A stretch of 64,000 nucleotides of DNA from Verrucomicrobiota bacterium (GCA_029556615.1 JAKQDD010000002.1:1-64000); one strand, 5' to 3'. Positions 32,446 through 40,393 are shown, counted from the first letter of the stretch. Numbers and translations: made by a program. The notes: generated from the sequence alone by a model not told the origin.

Positions 32446-33779
32446 GACGTCACCTCTGGGGATGCCAGGATGCCAGGAGGGTCGAGCCTGCTCGCGCAGT
32501 CCTCCAGCGAGGCGAGGCAGGTACCGTCGGCCATGACGTTCCAGCTTCGGGCGATGCCGCTCGTGCGTTCCCAGTAGAGCGAGGGCTCTGTGTAGGCGGC
32601 GACTCGCATGGGTCGCCCGTTCCGCTGGAGCGCGAAGACGGGAGCACCCCAGGGGAGGCGGGACTCGGCCTGGAGGCCAAGCGCACACGCCCAGTCGGTC
32701 ACGACAGACAGGGGCACCTGGTGGTCGGCGCTCCACTGGTTGGCTTTGCGCGAGTGGTAGACGGACTCGCGACTCGTGGAGACGTAGAGCTCCTTGAAGC
32801 ACACCTCGTCCGCACCGTGGTTGGCCGCCCAGGTCACGTAGCTCTCCACATCGCCGATCGTCTCGATCCCGCCCTTCTGGAGCACGCACACAAGGCGCAC
32901 CCGCAGATCCTTGAAGAAGGGCCGACGGTCGACGACGAGGCGCAGCAGGTCTGGCGTCAGCGTCCGCAGGAGCATGATGTCGGTGTTGCGGTCCTCGCTC
33001 ATGTGGTGGCGCGAGACCGAAAGGACTGACAGGCCCGCCCCGTAGAGTGCCCCGAGCTTGGCGATGGCCCACGACGGAGACTGCTGAGTCAGCGCGAACC
33101 CGTTGGTGATGAGAACGACCTTGTCGAAGTGTTGACGACACATACGGATCAGGCGCGGGAGGTCCTCGTCTCGCATGAGAGTCGGCTCACCACCACCTGT
33201 AATGACCGCCCGCTCGGCCCCAACGATCTTCGCCTCGACGGCCCAGCGATTCCATAGGGCCCAGTCGGGCTGGGCCTGTCGCTGGTCGGCAGAGGCGCTC
33301 GCCTCCGAGAAGCAGAAGCTGCACGATGCCTGGCAGCCGCGCGCGATCGGCAGGAAGGATATCGACCGTGGACGCAGGGCCTCGTAGGGCTGGAGGTCGT
33401 GCTCCGCAAGCGACCAGGCAGTCGCGTCCTCCACCGAGATGACCTCGCCCCGACGGCCGTCCAAGGTCGTGCGGCGCACGCAGGATAGCGTGATCTCGCC
33501 ACGAGGGTACACGACGCCGAACCCGCCGCGCGGGTGGGGTAGGGTGGCCGACTCGTCGACCTGCGTCTCCAGCACGAGGACGTCCCCCTGCACAGACCCC
33601 CCGACCCGCTGGCATAGCGTGCGGGCCTTCTCGACCGCCTGCGGGACCTCGTCCTCGCGCACGAGGTAGAACTCGTCGGGGTAGCGGCTCTCTGGGATGA
33701 GGGCCTTGCGATAGCTCCTCGCGTACTTGTCGTAGCCGCGTGCGAAGTTCTTGATCGGGATGACGTGGTATAGGGTCAT
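32442..33779 (-). CDS. Radical SAM enzyme
   Basis: 445 residues from ATG 33779, fixed by the promoter octamer 37 nt upstream. The CxxxCxxC motif is ARGCQASCSFCFSEA near residue 155. VITGGGEPTLM is the SAM-binding GGE motif, and VVLITNGFAL and VCVLQKGGIETIGD match later strands of the partial TIM barrel. About 140 unusual N-terminal residues precede the barrel. The C-terminal part (about 100 residues with two or three Cys) may bind an auxiliary cluster. It is coupled to the PLP enzyme downstream. The reaction is not predictable from sequence alone. Confidence 0.85.
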   Translation of the reverse strand: MTLYHVIPIKNFARGYDKYARSYRKALIPESRYPDEFYLVREDEVPQAVEKARTLCQRVGGSVQGDVLVLETQVDESATLPHPRGGFGVVYPRGEITLSCVRRTTLDGRRGEVISVEDATAWSLAEHDLQPYEALRPRSISFLPIARGCQASCSFCFSEASASADQRQAQPDWALWNRWAVEAKIVGAERAVITGGGEPTLMRDEDLPRLIRMCRQHFDKVVLITNGFALTQQSPSWAIAKLGALYGAGLSVLSVSRHHMSEDRNTDIMLLRTLTPDLLRLVVDRRPFFKDLRVRLVCVLQKGGIETIGDVESYVTWAANHGADEVCFKELYVSTSRESVYHSRKANQWSADHQVPLSVVTDWACALGLQAESRLPWGAPVFALQRNGRPMRVAAYTEPSLYWERTSGIARSWNVMADGTCLASLEDCASRLDPPGILASPEVTS

Positions 33780-33816
33780 GGGGTCCTGTCGCCAGAGATC
33801 CAAATACCGGAGCTGA
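33780..33816 (-). promoter_or_regulatory. TCAGCTCC-class promoter
   Basis: Perfect TCAGCTCC with CGACA 17 bp downstream and ATG 33779 exactly 37 nt from the octamer. Confidence 0.82.
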
Positions 33817-33819
33817 TCA

Positions 33820-34023
33820 CTATGCGATCCGAAGGGCCTCGCCGTGCGGTTCCAGACCCTTCGTGCAGGGGTATGTCACCTTGTTGTCCGCCCACCGCAC
33901 CACGACTCGGATCCCGTTGCACCCGGCGAGCTGGCAGCGGCGCCGACCCCCTGTAAGCGCCCCCTCCTGCTTGCCGTCCCTGCTCAGCACCTTGGTGCCC
34001 TTCGTGAAGCCGTTGTTCGTCAT
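33820..34023 (-). CDS. Small hypothetical protein
   Basis: 67 residues from ATG 34023 (MTNNGFTKGTKVLSRDGKQEG), start set by the promoter at 34060. It has a beta-rich, basic sequence with two Cys (RCQLAGCNG) and VRWADNKVTYPC, similar in style to small nucleic-acid-binding beta-barrels. Divergent from the phosphatase at 34100. Function unknown. Confidence 0.68.
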   Translation of the reverse strand: MTNNGFTKGTKVLSRDGKQEGALTGGRRRCQLAGCNGIRVVVRWADNKVTYPCTKGLEPHGEALRIA

Positions 34024-34060
34024 AGTGTGAAGTCGCCTCACCGACGGTGATCAGAGCTGA
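34024..34060 (-). promoter_or_regulatory. TCAGCTCC-class promoter (variant TCAGCTCT)
   Basis: TCAGCTCT, 17-bp spacer, CGACT, and ATG 34023 at 37 nt. Lies back to back with the promoter at 34063. Confidence 0.78.
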
Positions 34061-34062
34061 CT

Positions 34063-34099
34063 TCAGCTCGAATCCGCCGACGCGGGTATACGCCCTACC
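34063..34099 (+). promoter_or_regulatory. TCAGCTCC-class promoter (variant TCAGCTCG)
   Basis: TCAGCTCG 37 nt before ATG 34100; the divergent octamer starts only 3 bp away. Confidence 0.72.
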
Positions 34100-34657
34100 A
34101 TGACCCTCACCAACACGGACAAGGGACCCGAACCCTTCTACTACCCCCCCACGGTGTGCCCGCACTGCAAGTTTGGGCTCAAGCTCTCGATGTCCCACCG
34201 CACGCACTGTCCGGCCCAGCAACCAAACAAGCCCGCCTGTCACGAGGTGGCCCCAGGCTTCTTCGTGGGGTCCGTAGAGGCGCGGGTGGACCCGCGCTTC
34301 GTGGCGGTCGTCTCGATCCTCTCGGAGGCGGACGCGCGCTATGTGGGCGCGCGGGTCGCGATGCCGTCGGTCCCGATGTTCCACGTGGAGCACGAGGACC
34401 AGGGGGAGGGGCTGCTCACCAAGTGCGTGCCCGCGTGGGCGTTCGTGGACCAGCACCGCACGCGCGGACCCGTGCTGTTCCACTGCCTCCAGGGGGCCAA
34501 CCGCAGCCCGACGGCCTACTGCGGGTACCGCATAACGCGCGACCGGGTGCGCGCGGAGGACATCCTGCTGGATGTGCTCGCGCGCCGGCCGCCGGCCTGG
34601 TACATCAACCGGACCAACGTGGAGGCCCTGCGCGCCCTGGACAGCTCGCTCCTGTAG
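34100..34657 (+). CDS. Dual-specificity protein phosphatase with N-terminal zinc finger
   Basis: 185 residues. The active-site signature VLFHCLQGANRSPTAY (HCx5R) is near residue 130, with upstream SILSEADAR typical of the DSP fold. The first 45 residues hold a CPHC...H..HC finger. It should dephosphorylate Tyr/Ser/Thr or a non-protein substrate. This is one of two DSPs in the window (the other is at 36919), alongside two kinases. Confidence 0.85.
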   Translation: MTLTNTDKGPEPFYYPPTVCPHCKFGLKLSMSHRTHCPAQQPNKPACHEVAPGFFVGSVEARVDPRFVAVVSILSEADARYVGARVAMPSVPMFHVEHEDQGEGLLTKCVPAWAFVDQHRTRGPVLFHCLQGANRSPTAYCGYRITRDRVRAEDILLDVLARRPPAWYINRTNVEALRALDSSLL

Positions 34658-34720
34658 TCCGTCGGTTATGGCTTGGTATGTCACGCTCCTGTAGGAGGGT
34701 CCGCTCGTGGTGAGGTTCCG

Positions 34721-35296
34721 GTGAGCGCAATCGTCGCCTGGTTCGGAGGAGATGAAAGCGGGCCATCGGCGAGCTACCTCGCGGTAGCCGACGAGGTCAA
34801 GCCGCTGGCCTACGCGAGCCCCTACGGACCGGACCTCGTGGGGTGCTGTTCGGTGGGGGTGGGCTGGACCCCGTTCATGGCGGTCTGTGAGGACGCGGAA
34901 GCCTCCTGGAGAGCATACGGAGTGCCGCGCGTCCGCTCGACCCTGCTGCTGCGCAAGCTGCGTGCGGCTCCACCACCAACATGCGTGACACACGTTGTTC
35001 ACTGCGGGCGAGCCGGAGAGAACAAGGGGAGTCGGTTCGTCCTGTGGAGTGCGACCTGGAAGCCCCCAACGGGATGGGAGGTGAACGCCCAGGGTCCGCT
35101 GGACAGGGGGCTCCCCGTGATGGTCTGCGGGACGGACGCACGCGCGCTGCTCCACGCGATAGAGAAGACCCCCGACGACCGGGGGGTGCTCAGCACATTC
35201 TGCGACTTCGCCGCCCAGCGGGCTCACCCCTACGTCACGCAGCTCGTCGCGACCTATCGGTACGGCCCCGCGGAGACGCTGGGGCAGCGTTGGTGA
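34721..35296 (+). CDS. Hypothetical protein
   Basis: 191 residues from GTG 34721 preceded by GAGG. It begins VSAIVAWFGGDESGPS and has a compact alpha/beta pattern (YGPDLVGCCSVGVGWTPFMAV, GLPVMVCGTDARALLHAIEK) that could suit an N-terminal-nucleophile-like or amidotransferase fold, but I cannot assign it. It overlaps the convergent membrane protein gene by 62 bp. Confidence 0.6.
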   Translation: MSAIVAWFGGDESGPSASYLAVADEVKPLAYASPYGPDLVGCCSVGVGWTPFMAVCEDAEASWRAYGVPRVRSTLLLRKLRAAPPPTCVTHVVHCGRAGENKGSRFVLWSATWKPPTGWEVNAQGPLDRGLPVMVCGTDARALLHAIEKTPDDRGVLSTFCDFAAQRAHPYVTQLVATYRYGPAETLGQRW

Positions 35297-35678
35297 TCCG
35301 AGGCCGATGCTGGGGCCAGATCCACTGGAGGTTGTGCGCCTCGATGGCGTCCAGGAGCCAGATGTCCCTAGACGTCCCGTTGATGGGGTCCTCGAACTCC
35401 AGGCCCCCGCGGTTCGCCAGGGACTCGAAGTAGAACTCGACGCCTAGCCTGTGCCAGTCGCTGATGCGCGACGCGGTGCGTAGCGGGTGCAGGAGGGCCT
35501 CGCGCCGGACCCGCCTGACCTCCTCGTCGAGGAGCTCGCGCAGTACGGGGAACCGAACGCTCTCGACCCCACGGGCCAGGAGGGTGAGGCCGCGGTGGTT
35601 GACGTACGCGAGGATCGCGTACACGAGCACGAGGGATGCGGGAACCGCGACGAGGAGGGGGGTCAGGAGTTGGTGCAT
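35235..35678 (-). CDS. Small membrane-anchored protein
   Basis: 147 residues. An N-terminal membrane segment (LLTPLLVAVPASLVLVYAILAYV) is followed by a basic, helical cytoplasmic part (DEEVRRVRREALLHPLRTASR). The last 25 residues are Arg/Ala/Pro rich and lie antisense to the end of the gene 34721-35296. Function unknown; it is part of the minus-strand run 36880 to 35235. Confidence 0.6.
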   Translation of the reverse strand: MHQLLTPLLVAVPASLVLVYAILAYVNHRGLTLLARGVESVRFPVLRELLDEEVRRVRREALLHPLRTASRISDWHRLGVEFYFESLANRGGLEFEDPINGTSRDIWLLDAIEAHNLQWIWPQHRPRITNAAPASPRGRTDRSRRAA

Positions 35679-35685
35679 GCGTGAC

Positions 35686-35919
35686 CTACCCGCGCCGGTA
35701 GTCCCCCGCGCTTGGTAGAGCGATGTACTCCTCGACCGACGCCACCTGCTGGAGCTTACGGAGCTCCCCGATGGTTCGGTCGTGAAGCGTGCGCACCATC
35801 ATGCTGCGACCTTCTGCGTCGGGGAACGGGGAGTTGAGTTCTAGGACCGCGATCGCCTCCTCGATGGCGCGACGTCGCACCTCGCGGTCGTGCTCCGTCA
35901 TGAGGGGCCCGCCCGCCAT
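35686..35919 (-). CDS. Small helical hypothetical protein
   Basis: 77 residues from ATG 35919, whose A is shared with the DUF262 gene stop (TGATG). Mostly helix (DREVRRRAIEEAIAVLELN, MMVRTLHDRTIGELRKLQQV). Perhaps a partner of the DUF262 protein by position. No family is recognised. Confidence 0.6.
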   Translation of the reverse strand: MAGGPLMTEHDREVRRRAIEEAIAVLELNSPFPDAEGRSMMVRTLHDRTIGELRKLQQVASVEEYIALPSAGDYRRG

Positions 35920-36623
35920 CACTGCACCTCCTGGAGGAGGCTACGAACTCGCATGATCTCCTCCTCGGTGTGAGGTGTACCCCCCGCGTTGAGGGCCAGG
36001 TAGAACCGGATGACCGCCGCCTCGGTAGGCAGCTTGGTGATGCGGATCTTGAACCGCCCATACTGCATGCGCAGTGCGCCCTTGAACTCGCAGTATCGTT
36101 TACCGAACACCAGTAGGTCGCCGCGCATGAACTTCCGCACGGCCTCTAGTCGCTGGAGACCGTCAACGATCACCATCGTTCCCTTCGGGGGGTTCTGGGG
36201 AAGATCGTCCCACTGACTGTGGTTGAAGATGATCGTCCGAGCGACCTCGCATCCGTGCAGCATGTTGGCCACGTAGGCCCGCTGCTGGTCCTCCGACCAC
36301 ACATGACCTCGCTGGAAGCGAGGTAGGAGGTCTAGGCCGTCCTCTCGGATGTGCTTCTGGACCGTCTCCTCCAGGTATGGCCACTCGACGTCGATCTCGT
36401 ACTGGTTGGCCGGCATCTGAGGGACGTCCTGGAAGGACTCGATCTCCCGTAGACCGAGACACACCTCGGCAACCCTAGTGTGGACGTCAAGCAACCACGA
36501 GTTGTGCTGCACGTCCTTGCCGACGCCTCTCTTGGTTGAGGTCGCGTATCGCTTCCCCTCGGGACAAAGCGTCTGGGTGCGCGGGTCGCACCCGCACCAG
36601 TAGTTCACGTAGAGCGGGTTCAC
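35919..36623 (-). CDS. DUF262-family protein
   Basis: 234 residues from GTG 36623, overlapping the stop of the upstream small gene. It carries the DUF262/ParB-like signature: LLPRFQRGHVWSEDQQRAYV, MVIVDGLQRLEAVRKFM (the DGQQR-like nucleotide motif), and FYLALNAGGTPHTEEEI (N-x-GG-T-P-L-...-E). In GmrSD-type restriction enzymes this domain couples NTP hydrolysis to DNA recognition; here it stands without the DUF1524 nuclease. Possible roles are interference with restriction or DNA transactions. Confidence 0.8.
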   Translation of the reverse strand: MNPLYVNYWCGCDPRTQTLCPEGKRYATSTKRGVGKDVQHNSWLLDVHTRVAEVCLGLREIESFQDVPQMPANQYEIDVEWPYLEETVQKHIREDGLDLLPRFQRGHVWSEDQQRAYVANMLHGCEVARTIIFNHSQWDDLPQNPPKGTMVIVDGLQRLEAVRKFMRGDLLVFGKRYCEFKGALRMQYGRFKIRITKLPTEAAVIRFYLALNAGGTPHTEEEIMRVRSLLQEVQ

Positions 36624-36880
36624 AGTGTCACCTTGTGGATCTTGGCCGCCTTGTCGGGACCTACCCACTTGCCTTGGTCGTCCAGCCCACAGTCCGCGAG
36701 GATCTTGCGTGCCACATCGTCCACCTTGACGTCCCCGTGGACGATCGCCACAAGCATATCGGCGGGCATCGAGCGAAGCTCGTGGAACAGGCGCACGTCG
36801 TGCGGCCAGGTAGAGGGGTCGTTCTCGTCGTACCCGAGGTTCATGTTGCCCTTGCGGGCCGGTTTGGAGGTCTTGCTCAT
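36620..36880 (-). CDS. Small hypothetical protein
   Basis: 86 residues, start ATG 36880 fixed by a perfect promoter octamer. The sequence MSKTSKPARKGNMNLGYDEN then DPSTWPHDVRLFHELRS is charged and helical. It is the first gene of a four-gene minus-strand operon with the DUF262 protein. Function unknown. Confidence 0.7.
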   Translation of the reverse strand: MSKTSKPARKGNMNLGYDENDPSTWPHDVRLFHELRSMPADMLVAIVHGDVKVDDVARKILADCGLDDQGKWVGPDKAAKIHKVTL

Positions 36881-36917
36881 GCCGGATAGTCGATTGGACC
36901 GAGCTAACCGGAGCTGA
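36881..36917 (-). promoter_or_regulatory. TCAGCTCC-class promoter
   Basis: TCAGCTCC, 17-bp spacer, CGACT, ATG 36880 at 37 nt: a near-ideal member of the class. Confidence 0.85.
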
Positions 36918-36918
36918 A

Positions 36919-37416
36919 CTACGGGCAGAGGATCTCTTCTAGGTAGTCCCGACCCTCGCTCAGGAGGGCTGGAGAGGGGCTGGCTACGGGGCGTGCGCGT
37001 TGGACCCCCTCGATTGCGTCTCGCTCCTCCCACCCGTGCGCCGTAAGGAGGAAGATCGCGATCGCAGGGCCTCGCTTGATCCCTGCGTCGCAGTGGACGA
37101 GCACCTGGGGGCGATCCCCGCGCACGTAGTGCTGCACGAACGCGAGGATGATGGGGAGGTGCCGCGACGACCCTCCCTCCATCTCGTCGAGCGGGACCAT
37201 CAGGGTCGGGGGCGGGCACACCTCGATGTAGTTGGCGCGGGAGTTGTCGAGCTCCGCCTGTCCACACAGGGTCACCACGGCGGACCAGCGCCGTGAGTTG
37301 CGCGAGCAGGCGTTGCCGACCGCGAGCCACGTGGGGCGACCCTCGCGGTCGTGAACGAACCCGTAGTCTACGTCGAGGGTTCCTCGTTGGGGACGCTCAG
37401 AGAGGATGTGAGGCAT
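36919..37416 (-). CDS. Dual-specificity phosphatase-like protein
   Basis: 165 residues starting MPHILSERPQRGTLDVDYG. The active-site loop is VLVHCDAGIKRGPAIAIFL (HCx5R, near residue 115), with AVVTLCGQAEL and PLDEMEGGSSRHLP equivalent to the DSP substrate-loop region. The general acid Asp is probably D in PLDE. The promoter lies inside the 3' end of the GIY-YIG-like gene, whose stop is 49 bp within this gene, which implies later insertion or extension of that gene. Confidence 0.82.
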   Translation of the reverse strand: MPHILSERPQRGTLDVDYGFVHDREGRPTWLAVGNACSRNSRRWSAVVTLCGQAELDNSRANYIEVCPPPTLMVPLDEMEGGSSRHLPIILAFVQHYVRGDRPQVLVHCDAGIKRGPAIAIFLLTAHGWEERDAIEGVQRARPVASPSPALLSEGRDYLEEILCP

Positions 37417-38219
37417 GCGGGTGGGTCGGAGACGGACGGAGGACCGGAGCTGTGAGAAGTATCACTTGGTATGATGTCCACAAGACGTCTCCTCGTGTAT
37501 CGTCTTATGGTTTCAGGTCCCTTGTTTGCGTGGATGTTGTCGTCGGGTCCTCGCTCAACGCCATACTGATACCAGTACGAGTAGCAGATCCTGCACCTAC
37601 TCCTAGATAATCGTTCGCATTCTTTGTTGCAGTTAGCGCATATCTTCTTACGCGGTAGAGATAAGTCTCGATCCACTCCGTGCCTACGGTAGTATTCGTG
37701 GCACGTATGACACCTGCCCTTACGCAAAGGCTTCGAGGGTACCGCACAATGTGAACAGGGCTTCGGGGGAACATAGGGGCGTTCTCGGTGGGCGCACCGA
37801 GTGAGGAACGTGTTCATGTGCCCGTTCTGACGCATGAGACAACGACGACACAACGCGACGAACGCCTCGTTAGGAAGCTGAGATACCGTGTACTGATTTC
37901 TGCCGCAAGTGCAGGGTCGTTTTAATGATTCATTGAAGTCGTTCGCCCAAGCGTCAGAGATTTGATCAATGAAGGACAATAGTTCATCAGTAGGCTTAAA
38001 CCATTCCCCGTGTATTCTTATGTGTTTGAATCTAGCGTGTAGTTCTCTCTCTAGTAGAGCGTCGCCTGTGATGGCCCGCAACAGCACGAGCTTCTCTGGG
38101 TTGCCCGTCTGAAGCAGCTTTATCCTCTTCAGGAGGTCGACGGTGACTCCGATCTTGATCGGACCTCCTGGAGGTCCAGACCGCACGAAGTAGATGATCC
38201 ACCAGGGAGCTTGCGACAT
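37368..38219 (-). CDS. T5orf172/GIY-YIG-like endonuclease with zinc-finger repeats
   Basis: 283 residues. Residues 1-95 match the T5orf172 type GIY-YIG relative: WWIIYFVRSG, IKIGVTVDLLKRIKLLQTGN, LERELHARFKHIRIHGEWF. The C-terminal half contains repeated Cys pairs (CTCGRNQY, CSHCAVPSKPLRKGRCHTC and ICANCNKECERLSRSRCRIC) followed by EYYRRHGVD and SYWYQYGVE, likely DNA-binding fingers. The local base composition is visibly more AT-rich than the neighbours, pointing to horizontal arrival of a homing-type nuclease. Confidence 0.75.
   Translation of the reverse strand: MSQAPWWIIYFVRSGPPGGPIKIGVTVDLLKRIKLLQTGNPEKLVLLRAITGDALLERELHARFKHIRIHGEWFKPTDELLSFIDQISDAWANDFNESLKRPCTCGRNQYTVSQLPNEAFVALCRRCLMRQNGHMNTFLTRCAHRERPYVPPKPCSHCAVPSKPLRKGRCHTCHEYYRRHGVDRDLSLPRKKICANCNKECERLSRSRCRICYSYWYQYGVERGPDDNIHANKGPETIRRYTRRRLVDIIPSDTSHSSGPPSVSDPPACLTSSLSVPNEEPST
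37417..37453 (-). promoter_or_regulatory. TCAGCTCC-class promoter (variant ACAGCTCC)
   Basis: ACAGCTCC, 17-bp spacer, CGACC, ATG 37416 at 37 nt; located within the coding end of the gene 37368-38219. Confidence 0.75.
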
Positions 38220-38243
38220 CAGTGTAATCTACCGATGTCATCT

Positions 38244-38924
38244 TTAACTATCAACCTGTTTCTTAGTCTTTATCCGTCGACAATCTGACGTAGATTTTTT
38301 GCGATGGCACCAAAGACACAAGGTCTGAAGATTGGCCAGCCCGAGATCCCCGCCTCCCTCGGCGACCGTCACCACGTGGTCGGCCTCCCAGTAGGTCCGC
38401 CTGCGTGCGTCCGCGCGCGTGAGCCCCATCACCTCGCAGCCCCACCAGTCGCGCCAGTCTCGGTAGGGCCGCTCCTTCTTGTCGAGAGCGACGATGCGCC
38501 CGTCCGTCGTGGTGCGGTGATTGACGGGCCCCCAGCGCGGACGCAGGCGCTCCGTCTCCTCTATCCACGCGGCCATCTGCGGGGTCATCTCGCGACCGAA
38601 CGGCAGCCGGGGAGATGGTGGGGGAAGGCGCGTCCAGCGGAGCATCTGGGCGGTCTCCTCCGTGTGGACCTGTACCTCCAGCGTGCCGAGCCTGCGGAGG
38701 AAGCTGGCCAGCCATCGGCAGTCGAACCCGCACGCCTGGCAGACCTCCTTGTCTCGCTTGCGAAGCTCCCGGCGCATGAAGCGAGGATCCGCTCGGATCC
38801 GGTACTCGTACACGCAAGCGGTCGAACACCAGGTGCGTCTCCTCGGCGGTACGGGCTTCTTGCACCACGTACAGTAGCCCGGACGGCGCTCAAGGGGTTC
38901 TATCAACTGGCGGGTGCGACGCAT
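38244..38924 (-). CDS. HNH endonuclease
   Basis: 226 residues from ATG 38924. The N-terminal Cys pairs (YCTWCKKPVPPRRRTWCSTAC, VCQACGFDC) and the HNH core TYWEADHVVTVAEGGGDLGLANLQTLCLWCHRKKS match a phage/bacterial HNH subfamily with a zinc-binding entry domain. No intron is evident, so it is free-standing. The plus-strand tRNA promoter begins 5 bp upstream of its start codon. Confidence 0.88.
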   Translation of the reverse strand: MRRTRQLIEPLERRPGYCTWCKKPVPPRRRTWCSTACVYEYRIRADPRFMRRELRKRDKEVCQACGFDCRWLASFLRRLGTLEVQVHTEETAQMLRWTRLPPPSPRLPFGREMTPQMAAWIEETERLRPRWGPVNHRTTTDGRIVALDKKERPYRDWRDWWGCEVMGLTRADARRRTYWEADHVVTVAEGGGDLGLANLQTLCLWCHRKKSTSDCRRIKTKKQVDS

Positions 38925-38928
38925 TTTC

Positions 38929-38965
38929 TCAGCTCCGCTTGACAAAGTGACCACGATCCTGCATC
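38929..38965 (+). promoter_or_regulatory. TCAGCTCC-class promoter for a tRNA
   Basis: TCAGCTCC, 17-bp spacer, CGATC; the predicted start point at about 38966 lies 8 nt before the Met tRNA. Confidence 0.72.
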
Positions 38966-38973
38966 ATACTCAT

Positions 38974-39045
38974 TGCGGCGTGGAGCAGCGGTAGCTCGTC
39001 TGGCTCATACCCAGAAGGTCGGAGGTTCAAATCCTCCCGCTCGCA
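38974..39045 (+). tRNA. tRNA-Met (CAT), initiator-like
   Basis: The body GGAGCAGC-GGTAGCTC, the loop CTCATAC and variable AGGTC follow bacterial initiator tRNA closely. The T-arm is GGAGG-TTCAAAT-CCTCC. The acceptor is irregular: GCG-GCG pairs with CGC-T-CGC only with a bulged T. No CCA is encoded. This is the only tRNA on the plus strand and has its own promoter. Confidence 0.82.
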
Positions 39046-39054
39046 ACTAACAAG

Positions 39055-39080
39055 AGGTTCCCAGAGGGAAAGGGACCTTT
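39055..39080 (+). terminator. Possible terminator after tRNA-Met
   Basis: AGGT(T)CCC pairs with GGGACCT (one bulge) around an 9-nt loop, followed by TTT, 10 bp after the tRNA. Confidence 0.4.
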
Positions 39081-39177
39081 GAAGTCTCCTCGATCTCATC
39101 GAGCGTAGTACCCGACAACCGACGTAACGCCCTCCAGCATCGCCTGCGCATCACGTCCTGCCTCTGCGAGTTTCGCC

Positions 39178-39489
39178 GTGTCTCCTCTCATCTCCTGTTT
39201 CCCCTGTAGGGGGCCTTCGCGCGCCCCCGTGGGCCGCGTCATCTCTGCGGTCCTGTGGTTCCGCTTGCTTCTCCGTGTCCTGCTAGGACCCTTGCAGGTC
39301 CTGGCGGGCCTGGTGGACCCCTCGGACTACTGGCCTGAGGTGTTAGGGATCCCCGTATGGATGGGGATCCTAGCGACCGTCGTGCGCTTCGACCTGTCGG
39401 TAGGAGGGTCGATCGCCCTGATGTGGGGTGTGGCGGCCAGCATCGTGATGGGGCTGCACCTGCTCGGTTACAGGTCGCGCGACCTGTAA
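39178..39489 (+). CDS. Small multi-pass membrane protein
   Basis: 103 residues in a frame from GTG 39178 (a second GTG at 39229 is equally plausible). Hydrophobic segments VISAVLWFRLLLRVLLGPLQVLAGL, VLGIPVWMGILATVV and GSIALMWGVAASIVMGLHLLG indicate two or three membrane passes. It ends 3 bp before the next promoter octamer. No ribosome site and no family recognised; moderate confidence that it is a gene. Confidence 0.5.
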   Translation: MSPLISCFPCRGPSRAPVGRVISAVLWFRLLLRVLLGPLQVLAGLVDPSDYWPEVLGIPVWMGILATVVRFDLSVGGSIALMWGVAASIVMGLHLLGYRSRDL

Positions 39490-39492
39490 CCG

Positions 39493-39529
39493 TCAGCTCC
39501 TGGGGCGCGCGGCTGCTCGTGCTGTGAGC
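39493..39529 (+). promoter_or_regulatory. TCAGCTCC-class promoter
   Basis: Perfect TCAGCTCC 37 nt before ATG 39530, which selects this ATG over GTG 39524. Confidence 0.75.
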
Positions 39530-40393
39530 ATGCCAGCAAGTTCAAACCTCCAGGTGGGGAGCTACGCCCTCAAGAAACTCGTCGGAGAGGGTTCGTTCGG
39601 CTGCGTCTACGAGGCGCGACACATACACCTGGGCCACCGGGTGGCGGTCAAGCAGTCCAAGTGGAAGGACGGAGACGAAGCTACGCTCTTCTTGCAGGAG
39701 GCTAGCCTCCTGTCCCGCATCCCTCACCACTACACGATCCCCGCGCTGCACGACTACGTCGTCGACCGCGAAGGGTTCCCCTTCATGGTGCTCACCTGGG
39801 CTCCAGGCCAGACGCTCGGGAAGATCCTCGACGTTCAGCCGAACGCCGACCGTACCGCGTTCGTCGCGCGCCGGCCGCTAGATGACGAGCACACCCTGTG
39901 GGTCGCGGATCGCCTGCTTGAGGCGCTAGGTCACCTGCACAAGTGCGGAGTCTTCCACGGGGACGTCAAGCCCGACAACCTCATCGTCGACGTCCCACAA
40001 CACGGGGCGGTACTCACCGACTTCACCGTGTCGGTCGCTGGGTCCAAGCGGGACAGCGTGGGGAAGGGTGGGTCGCCTGGCTACATCGCGCCAGAGATCC
40101 TATCCCGCATGCCACCGATCGGCGAGTCCGATCTCTGGTCCGCAGGAAAGGTGATGATCGCGATGCTCGGCGGGGACCCTTGCACGGGGGTCGTTCCGTC
40201 TGACACCTGCGAACCCCTGCGGGACCTCATCGCGCACCTCCTCTGCGCGGACCCCACGGTTCGGCCGCACTCGGCCGCCCTGGTGCGCAAGACGATCCAT
40301 GAGATCCGCGAGAAGGTCTTCAAGCGCCCATCGACTCGTGAGGCGCTGCGATTCCGCGACGGGACCGTCCTGACGGTCAAGACGAAGCCGTGA
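39530..40393 (+). CDS. Hanks-type Ser/Thr protein kinase
   Basis: 287 residues covering a whole kinase domain. VGEGSFGCVYEAR is the glycine loop, RVAVKQSKW has the catalytic Lys, and FHGDVKPDNLIVD is the catalytic loop (HGD in place of HRD). LTDFTVSVAG carries DFT in place of DFG, then GGSPGYIAPEIL is the APE segment. No membrane or sensor domain follows. The catalytic Lys, Asp and Asn are present, so activity is likely despite the HGD/DFT variants. It is coupled by GTGA to a small membrane protein. Confidence 0.9.
   Translation: MPASSNLQVGSYALKKLVGEGSFGCVYEARHIHLGHRVAVKQSKWKDGDEATLFLQEASLLSRIPHHYTIPALHDYVVDREGFPFMVLTWAPGQTLGKILDVQPNADRTAFVARRPLDDEHTLWVADRLLEALGHLHKCGVFHGDVKPDNLIVDVPQHGAVLTDFTVSVAGSKRDSVGKGGSPGYIAPEILSRMPPIGESDLWSAGKVMIAMLGGDPCTGVVPSDTCEPLRDLIAHLLCADPTVRPHSAALVRKTIHEIREKVFKRPSTREALRFRDGTVLTVKTKP

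Noticed and set aside
38161..38177. Palindrome GGACCTCCTGGAGGTCC as an operator
   Set aside because: It is inside the coding part of the nuclease gene and is explained by codons for a Gly/Pro-rich stretch.
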